Assembly (NCBI RefSeq): GCF_963678635.1
Contig: NC_087065.1
Coordinates: 69,566,956-69,630,955 of the forward strand
From: Symsagittifera roscoffensis
Taxonomy: Eukaryota > Xenacoelomorpha > Acoela > Convolutidae
Reading direction: 5' to 3'
Length of the DNA stretch: 64,000 nt
Below the pieces are notes generated by a model. The model did no database searches and was not told the origin of the DNA. It saw nothing but the letters and a program-made list of their open reading frames with translations. This document shows, one piece after another, positions 56,876 through 64,000 of the stretch. A program made the translations under genes and the position numbers. Each line of letters starts with the position of its first letter. Position 1 is the first letter of the stretch.

Positions 56876-57980
56876 GAGGGGACCGATCGTTTAGCACCAG
56901 TCACTTAGCATAAAAACTAAAATATGGGGCTTTTAGCATACTTTGATTAACAAGCATTTAGCTGAGGCATTTAGCAGTAAGATTGGGCTGAGCACCGTTA
57001 TTTCACGCTTTGTCAACAAAATTGCACTCATTTTAAACATATTTAAAGCATATTTTCAATTCAATCTCGATGAATTTCTCAAAAAATCTAAGCGAAAATT
57101 GGCGAAAAATCTAATATGCGATCATTTTGATTCGAAAAAATATAAAAAAGGATTAATTCAATATTATAAATGTGTTGGTTGTTATTGGGGATCTAGACTT
57201 TCGTTTGATTCACAGAAAAATATCATTATAAATTTGTCTTCAAGCAATAATTATTTACCGCCCCTAGATGAAATAACTGATCGGAATTTTCGAGAAAAAC
57301 GCAGGAAAAAACTTGAAACCGATCCTAAAAATCTAAAAAGCCTGTATCAAAACAAGTTGCAGGATTTTTCCAACGAATTGCAGAACGAGGACGGAAAAAT
57401 TTTTTTCTTCCAAGTTACGAAACGTTTCAAGCAATGACCCGAAAACGAATCAAAGTTCTGCCAAATGCTTCAAAGTTTTTCTTGGGTATCAAAATTGTTC
57501 TTCTATGCTGTATGACATTCAGCAACAACCGATTCTTACAATATCATGAAAATAAATTTTCTTGCTCATTATCAAAAAATTGACTTGCTTAAGGAACTTT
57601 TAAAACGGCTTCGTCTAATTTTCACCAAATTAAAACCATAATTGGGTCATCGAAAGAATGGAAAGTTCCAGTTGTTTTGGCCCTACTTGGCAAAAAACTG
57701 AAGAAAATTACCAAAACTTTTCTGCAATTTTGCGCCAAAAATTGAAGAAGTTTCGGGAATTTCTTTCTTGCTCGAAAACATTATCACAGACTACGAGACT
57801 GGTGTCATACCAACTATTCGAAAAACTATTTTTGTCTCGCAACATTCTGGTTGCTGGTTCTAATACTCTCTGTGCGTTTCGAAAATTTTTTAATTTGTCG
57901 TTGTTGCTACCTGCCGAACTCACTATGATGCTAGTAACTTGTCAAGGAGGAATTTAAGTATTTGGGGAAATTTTTTTTGA
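56876..57980 (+). pseudogene. MULE-type transposase relic, copy A
   Basis: An open frame (56943-57437, no ATG near its start) encodes a degenerate FLYWCH-like zinc finger: IQYYKCVGCYWGSRLSFD, then SSNNYLPP where H-x-H is expected. Downstream, in two frames, are MULE-family words: KVPVVLALLG (57662-57691), KTEENY (57694-57711, shifted frame), IITDYETGV with the family Asp at 57789, then GCWF followed by TAA at 57861, where FH is usual. The element start carries TTTAGCA words, and its end near 58500 carries inverted TGCTAAA words. Dead through frameshifts and stops. Confidence 0.7.
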
Positions 57981-59069
57981 CTATCTTTGGAGTTTTTGGA
58001 TTTTGCGACCAATTCCAATCGCAATGTGGAGCGTTTTCGATCGACCTGTTGACATTAGACCTACAAGTTTTGCAAAAGATAAGAACGAGGCTGGAAAAAA
58101 CAGCAGGTACTTTCAGGTGAACATTTTGGAAAGTTTTGAGAAAATTATCGCGTGAGGAAATGCAGTTTCCTCTACATATAGGACGTGTGAGTTGAGCGGA
58201 ATGCCCGCCTTTGAAAAAACAAAATTTTCGAAACATGGATTGGAAACTTTGAGGCTTAAGAGTTTATTTTATGGCAGAAACGTATCAAAGTTCAAGTTTT
58301 GGGACGGTATAGCCTTAAATTGTCAAAAAAACTCTAGGAAAAACTCGTTTTAATGGACTCATTTCTGTTCAGCTTGTTACTTCCGTTGAATACTGTTAAT
58401 ATGCATTCATAAAATTCAAAAAATTGCGATTTTGAGCCTTTTAATCCAAAATAATATTGGACATTTTAATAGATTGGTCAATTTTAAGTCTGCTAAAATC
58501 CCTTGCACCTGTATTAGAACAGCGCGTAAGCAAACATATGTATAGACACTGCTATCAATCGCCTAGTTTGAGTGGGTTGCTAGACAACATCGCGTTGGCT
58601 TCAAAGAGAACACCAGCCAACCGGGTGGGTGTGATTCTAAAAAACTGACCTGGAATACTTATAATCGCAAATGAAGCTAAGTCGATTGTGTAACTTAACG
58701 ATATAAACAATCTATTGACTGCAAGTTAGGAAGAAAACAGTGAAAGCCTAGAAGCAGTAAGTGAATAGGGTAAAACCACAAAAAGAAACATGTGTAGGTT
58801 TTCTGCTAAAAAAAAGAAAGGCTGATTGTGAACAAAGAAAATTCGCGCCATTTAAAAACATGAAGAAAACGGAAAATTATGTTGCTTTAAGGCCATTGAT
58901 TGGTTCGATACGCCAGTTTACGCAAATTATACCAAACTTATCGAGGAATATAGAACATTTTGCTAATTGATACATCAACACACAAAATTCAAATGAGGGT
59001 AAGAGCATCACGAAAAAGCGTTTTATGTGACAAAACGTAACGTGCGAGAGTTCAGTCAAAATCACTTCT
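57981..59069. other. Rest of tandem unit 1, no gene
   Basis: Element end with AGTCTGCTAAAATCCC near 58490-58505, then about 560 bp of duplicated flanking sequence. ORFs at 58457-58648 and 58761-58970 have no recognised domain. Confidence 0.45.
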
Positions 59070-61675
59070 GCAGTCGGAAAATTCAGGGCTGTGCCATGTG
59101 ATACGAACAGTCTTGTTTGGCTCATGATTTGTTCTAAAATTTCAATATTTATTGTTGTGATTTTAAATAAAAGCATAATTTTACGCTGTTTTAGTTGAAA
59201 TTCAAGCGAGTAAAGCAGTGAGCATGCTTACTATAAAATTCAATGTATCAAACTTTATATCAATCATAAACTCAAAATAAATTGGTTTCGAATGGTGCAA
59301 GGAAAAGTTTTTCGTTGCTTGTTCACAGTTGTCATCCTGTGTTTTTATCTTCAAACATCTCATATTCTTCGAAATAATATGCTGTTGTTAAATCTATTTT
59401 ACGCTGTTGTTAAAATATGATTTTACGCTGCTGTTAAATCTGTATCAGAGGGGACCGATCGTTTAGCAGACCAATCACTTAGCATAAAAACTAAAAAAAA
59501 TGGGGCTTTTAGCATACTTTGATTTACAAGCATTTAGCTGAGGCATTTAGCAGTAAGACAAGATTGGGTTGAGTATCGTTATTTTACGCTTTGTCAACAA
59601 AATTGCACTCATTTTAAAGATATTTAAATCATATTTTCAGTTCAATCTCAATGAATTTCTCAAAAAATCTAAGCAAAAATTGGTGGAAAACCTAATATGC
59701 GATAATTTTGATTCGGAAAAATAGAAAAAAGGATTTATTCAATATTATAAATGTGTTGCAGTCGTTGGGGATATAGACTTTCGTTTGATTAACAGAAAAA
59801 TATCATTATAAATTTGTCTCCTAGCAATATTTATTTACCGCCCCGTAGATGAAATAACTGATCGGAATTTTCACGAAAAACGCAGAAAAAACTTGAAACC
59901 GATCCTAAAAGTCTAAAAAGCCTGTATCAAAACAACTTGCAGAATTTTTCCAACGAATTGCAGAACGAGGATGAAAAAATTGTTTTTTCTCCCAAGTTAC
60001 GAAAATTTCCAAGATATGACCCGAAAACAAATCAAAGTTCTGCCAAATGCTTTCAAAGTTTTTCTCGGGTATCAAAATTGTTCTTCTATGCTGTGTGACA
60101 TTTAGCAAAAACCGATTCTGAAACAATATCATGAAAATAAATTTTCTTGCTCGTTATCAAAAAATTGACTTGCTTAAGAAACTTTTAAAACGGCTTCGCC
60201 TCAATTTGACCAAATTAAAACCATAATTGGGTCATCGAAAGAATGGAAAGTTCCAGTTGTTTTGACCCTACTTGGCCAAAAACTGAAGAAAATTACCAAA
60301 ATTTTTCTGAAATTTAGCGCCAAAAACTGAAGAAGTTTCGGGAATTTCTTTCTTGCTCGAAAGCATTATCCCACACTACGAGACTCCAACTATTCGAAAA
60401 AAAAATTTTGTCTCGCCACATTCTGGTTGCTGGTTCTAATACTCTCTGTGCGTTTCGAAATTTTTTTATTTTGTCGTTCTTGCCACCTGGCGAACTAACT
60501 ATGATGCTAGTAACTTGTCAAGGAGGAATTTAAGTATTTGGGGAAATTTTTTTTGACTATCCTTGGAGTGTTTGGATTTTGCGACCAATTCCAATGGCAA
60601 TGTGACACGTTTTCGATCGACCTCTTGACATTAGACCTACGAAATTTTGCAAAAGATAAGAACGAGGCTGGAAAAAACAGCAGGTACTTTTAGGTGAACA
60701 TTTTGGTAAGTTTTGAGAAAATTATCGCGTGAGGAAATGCAGTTTCTTCTACATATAGGACGTGTGAGTTGAGCGGAATGCCCGCCTTTGAAAAAACAAA
60801 ATTTTCGAAACGTGGATTGAAAACTTTGAGGCTTAAGAGTTTATTTCATGGCAGAAACGTATCAAAGTTCAAGTTTTGGGACGGTATAGCCTTAAATTGT
60901 CAAAAAAACTCCAGGAAAAACTCGTTTTAATGGACTCATTTCTGTTCAGCTTGTTACTTCCGTTGAATACTGTTAATATGCATTCATAAAATTCAAAAAA
61001 TTGCGATTTTCAGCCTTTTAATCCGAAATAATATTGGACATTTTAATAGATTGGTCAATTTTAAGTCTGCTAAAAAACCGGTCTGCTAAAGAACCCGTCA
61101 GCTAAAATCCCTTGCACCTGTATTAGAACAGCGCGTAAACAAACTTATGTATAGACACTGCTATCAATCGCCTAGTTTGAGTGGGTTGCTAGACAACATC
61201 GCGTTGGCTTCAAAGAGAACACCAGCCAACCGGGTGGGTGTGATTCTAAAAAACTGACCTGGAATACTTATAATCGCAAATGAAGCTAAGTCGATTGTGT
61301 AACTTAACGATATAAACAATCTATTGACTGCAAGTTAGGAAGAAAACAGTGAAAGCCTAGAAGCAGTAAGTGAATAGGGTAAAACCACAAAAAGAAACAT
61401 GTGTAGGTTTTCTTCTAAATAAACAGAAAGGTTGGCCGTGAACAAAGAAAATTCGAGCCGTTTAAAAACATGAAGAAAACCGAAATGTTGTTTTAAGGCC
61501 ATTGATTGGTTCGATACACCAGTTTACGCAAATTATACCAAATTCAGCGAGGAATAGAGAACCTTTTGCAAATTGATACAGCAACGCATAAAATTCAAAT
61601 GAGGGTAAGAGCATCACGAAAAAGCGTTTTATGTGATGAAATGTACCGAGCGAGAGCTCAGTCAAAATGACTTCT
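59070..61675 (+). repeat. Tandem duplication, unit 2
   Basis: 2606 bp, head-to-tail with unit 1. The main length difference is an extra roughly 250 bp at about 59190-59437, inserted inside the ACGCTGTTGTTAAATCTGTAT segment that is continuous in unit 1. The element end keeps about 35 bp lost from unit 1, with TCTGCTAAA twice and CAGCTAAA (61075-61105). Confidence 0.9.
59450..60560 (+). pseudogene. MULE-type transposase relic, copy B
   Basis: Same sequence as copy A but more decayed. An in-frame TAG interrupts the zinc-finger region (GAAAAATAGAAAAAAG near 59718), TGTGTTGCAGTCG replaces TGTGTTGGTTGTTATTG, the Asp of ITDYE is changed to His (CACTACGAG), and 9 bp are deleted just after. The stop after GCWF is shared with copy A (TAA at 60437-60439). 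Confidence 0.7.
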
Positions 61676-62427
61676 ATGACTCGGGTAAATTGTGATGCAT
61701 CGCGAGTTGATTTGGGAGCAATCTTTGAGCAAATATGGAGAAAACTGGATCACAAAATCGGATGCAACAGTTTTTGAACGAGACGAAAAAGAAAAACAGT
61801 CATTGAGTTGTAGTAATTGGCAGTGGTAAGAGCAATAACGGACTAAAAAAGTACTAGTTGAGATCTTCAAAAAATAGTAAAGAATCATGATTGGTTGTTG
61901 TCTTTGTTTTAGCAGAAAACTCAAAAACAATCCAGAAGCAAAGAGTGATATAAGTTTACTTTGATTTGACAACGAAACCAAACACATTACGGAAAAATTA
62001 TAGTCATACTCATCTAGTAACCCGGTTAAAAATTAACACCCCGTTATCGCCCCGGGTGAAAGGAGCAAGCGGGGTGCATATGTAAAAAAAACTAACCTTA
62101 TTTGTACAAAAGTTATGAGCAGTGTTTAATTTTGCTGGAGGAAGAATGTAGTGAAGTTATGATTAATGACCTACCTTTGATGCAGATAGTTATTTTTATA
62201 ACGCTTAAGTTGTAACCGACATGTGTATGGTCAGCCTTGCTCGACTATTGATTCAGTATGAAAATTGTATGCTTAGCATTTTTCCATACATTTGATGCAG
62301 GCAATTGTATGATAAGCTTTTTCGGTGTGGGAAAATTTAAAATAAGCATTTTCGGTTTAAGGATGTCAAACCGGGGTCACATTACCTTTCCAGGCCTTTT
62401 CGTTGGTTTTAATCGGTTTTTTTTATA
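61676..62427. other. Intergenic, no gene recognised
   Basis: Open frames (61658-61987 minus) have no domain. A CCCCGTTATCGCCCCGGGTG patch lies at about 62040-62060. Confidence 0.4.
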
Positions 62428-62645
62428 AGACCGCTCAAAAACCGCTCAAAAACCGCTCAAAAACCGCTCAAATCTTGCTTGAAAAACCGTTCAAAAATCA
62501 CCGCAAGAAATGAGCGGTTTTTTCAGCAAGATATGAGCGGTTTGAGCGGTTTTTCCAAAAAAACCTCCCAAACCGCTCAAACCGCTCAAATCTTGCTGAA
62601 AAACCGCTCAAACCGCTCATATTTTGAGCGGTTTTTGAGCGGGAT
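62428..62645. repeat. Dense CCGCTCA/TGAGCGG cluster with long inverted repeat
   Basis: Eight exact CCGCTCA and five exact TGAGCGG words in about 215 bp, usually as AAACCGCTCAAA. Interleaved are ATCTTGCT words in the matching orientation. The segment from about 62519 (TTTTTCAGCAAGATATGAGC on) and that at 62571-62603 (ending CAAATCTTGCTGAAAAA) pair over about 34 bases. Confidence 0.88.
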
Positions 62646-62754
62646 CTCGACCCGGGTACTGTTATGGTTCTTTTTTAGTGTTCAAGTTTTATGCTTTGGT
62701 TAACATGTTGATTTTGGAGTTCAAGTTTTATTTTAGACTTTTTCTTTTCAAAAA

Positions 62755-62875
62755 CGTGTCCAGAGTTGGAACCGGGCTCGGGATTTTTACAGGCCGGGCT
62801 GGGCTCGGGCTTCATTTTTAGGATCACTAACCGGGCCTGGCCGGGCCGGGCCCGGACCCGAACCTGACTTTCAAA
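62755..62875 (+). repeat. GGGC/CCGG-rich minisatellite-like tract
   Basis: Repeated CGGGCTCGGG, GGCCGGGCTGGGCTCGGG and CGGGCCTGGCCGGGCCGGGC words in AT-rich surroundings; it can form strong hairpins or quadruplexes. Confidence 0.75.
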
Positions 62876-63019
62876 AGAGTTCACACCTTTCACTTTTCAC
62901 TTCACGCCTTTTGAAACTTCATTTCACAATTGCTGGGGATTCCGTTGAGGCAAAAATCAGCCAACTCGAACTACTAAGATCAGCTGCAGCCAATGGATTT
63001 ATTGCTCCGATCATAAAAA

Positions 63020-63420
63020 TGGGGAGGAGCTCTATATTCGGGTGTGTTTTAGCTTTTTTTTTGTTTTTCACACAAAATCAGCTACCACAAATAATTATAG
63101 GACTGTGTTGAGTGTCATGTCATATTAAAACATTTTCAGTAGTGCTTTTCTCAGTGCCGAGAAAAAGCTTTTCCCAAGTTTTTTCCCAATGTCGAGAAGA
63201 ACCGGTTTGAAATTTTTGAGTTTTTCGTCGAATTTCGAGCGAGTGAACAGGCTTACATTAGCTTATTTATGCTTAACTTAAGTTTAGTTTACTCAAGTGT
63301 GTTTAATAAAATGAAGTTAAGTTTTGGAGTTTTTAGCTTCATCATAGGAATCAAAAATTTTGGAAAAAAAATTACAAAAAATAATGAAAAAAAAATTTCA
63401 ATTTTTTAAAATTTTTGTTT
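63020..63420 (+). repeat. Family D repeat, copy 3
   Basis: TATTCGGGTGTGTTTTAGCT, AAAATCAGCTACCACAAATA, GTCGAGAAGAACCGGTTTGA, TTTCGTCGAATTTCGAGCGA and GTGAACAGGCTTACATTAGC parallel 40436-40760. Confidence 0.65.
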
Positions 63421-63441
63421 GTTTTTCTTGTTATTTGTCTT

Positions 63442-63510
63442 TACCCTTGCAATAGCAAGGGTTTTGCAATCGGGTACTCTTTTCCGGTAAACAATTTTGT
63501 CTTAATGAAT
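63442..63510 (+). repeat. Family F hairpin repeat, copy
   Basis: TACCCTTGCAATAGCAAGGG, a perfect CCCTTGC/GCAAGGG hairpin, then TTTTGCAATCGGGTACTC and CCGGTAAACAATTTTGTC. The last roughly 500 bases after it are AT-rich with no gene recognised. Confidence 0.65.
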
Positions 63511-64000
63511 TTATTCTAGTGTACTTCTGGACTCACCTCCAGAGGTAACTTCCCGGCGTACTTCAAATTCTTAGCGTTCCCGTCCAACTTCGCCTGGAGG
63601 CAACAATTTTGGCTGGTCTGACAAAAGTCCTGGGCTTGAATCTGACCGAAATTTGTTTTTTTTTCACACGGAAAAATATTTGTTTCAAAAAAAATTGTCG
63701 GCTCATTGTTTTTCTGCTTATGTTTTGTCGGCTGTATGTAATTTCTTGATTTGTTTTTTTTTGTTTTTTTCTTTTTCTTTTTTTTTCTGACCAAATGATT
63801 TCGAATAATACTTTATCATCTTAGTGACTTTGTTTTCAGTCGTTTAAAGTGGAACGTAGTATTTATGCTCATATCTGGATCATACAGTTTGCTAAAATTT
63901 CGTTAGAAGTTATAGTTCAAGACTTTCATGATGACATTTTTATTAGGAGTTGTTTTTTTTTCTTCAATTTTTCGCTTTAATTGGTTTTGCATTTTCGGTT

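Larger units (their letters stand above)
56741..59069 (+). repeat. Tandem duplication, unit 1
   Basis: 2329 bp; begins GCAGTCGGAAAATTCAGG and ends CAGTCAAAATCACTTCT, immediately followed by the start of unit 2. Near-identical over most of its length to unit 2. Contains GAGGGGACCGATCGTTTAGC, the transposase relic, and shared non-transposon sequence (CACCTGTATTAGAACAGCGC onward). Confidence 0.9.

Noticed and set aside
57658-57957. 99-aa ORF as an independent gene
   Set aside because: It is one reading frame of the broken MULE transposase; the family motifs are split across two frames and unit 2 has the same region with further damage.
57708-60132. Minus-strand ORFs across the tandem units
   Set aside because: They are antisense shadows of the transposase relic and differ between the two units in ways not expected for a conserved gene.
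62428-62645. CRISPR-like array
   Set aside because: The repeats are only 7-10 bp, occur in both orientations and lack uniform unique spacers; the window is eukaryotic.
1-64000. Bacterial or viral origin of the window because of the Ddl-like gene
   Set aside because: Multi-exon animal genes with phase-correct GT-AG introns lie on both sides, together with SINE and MITE families that recur across the window.

Overview
This is eukaryotic nuclear DNA, almost certainly from an animal. The genes have canonical GT-AG introns, the background is AT-rich, and most of the window is repeats. The protein set fits a metazoan: a syntaxin 7/12-type Qa-SNARE, an ENTPD5/6-type nucleoside diphosphatase, a TRIM-like RING/B-box/MATH protein and a secreted trypsin-fold protein. 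I cannot name the species. An invertebrate whose introns have been inflated by small non-autonomous transposons is the best guess; a large-genome tunicate (larvacean) is one low-confidence possibility.

Gene layout: (1) 43-4897 (+), the last three exons of a syntaxin, cut by the left window edge. (2) 8360-9718 (-), a single-exon ATP-grasp gene resembling D-alanine-D-alanine ligase, tail-to-tail with the syntaxin. (3) 18704-24986 (+), a three-exon ENTPD5/6-like enzyme with exact splice phases. (4) 36758-37918 (+), a single-exon RING/B-box/coiled-coil/MATH protein. (5) 44885-53721 (+), a four-exon trypsin-like protein of 269 aa in which all three catalytic positions are substituted, i.e. a serine-protease homologue. 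The genes do not form an operon or an obvious pathway; three of them (syntaxin, ENTPD, protease homologue) act in or pass through the endomembrane or secretory system, which may be coincidence.

Between and inside genes lie several repeat families, reconstructed here by comparing copies within the window. H is a roughly 500 bp element with a hairpin near each end (1592, 15312, 54398, 56283 and fragments), plus a 170 bp tandem array built from its end sequence (11811-12270). A is an abundant element of about 400-500 bp (2720, 5845, 12370, 21950, 26100 and others). There are at least two tRNA-headed SINE families. D, E and F are smaller families. There is also a 239 bp inverted-repeat MITE with a clean 8 bp target duplication (35797-36035), two MITEs in the last intron of the protease homologue, and a satellite-like array at 33340-35030 that carries two perfect hairpins.

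The right end holds a head-to-tail tandem duplication (56741-59069 and 59070-61675). Each unit carries a dead MULE-type transposase with the same internal stop codon. Beyond it are a dense CCGCTCA/TGAGCGG cluster (62428-62645) and a GC-rich GGGC/CCGG tract. No CRISPR array, prokaryotic operon, rRNA or convincing functional tRNA gene was seen.
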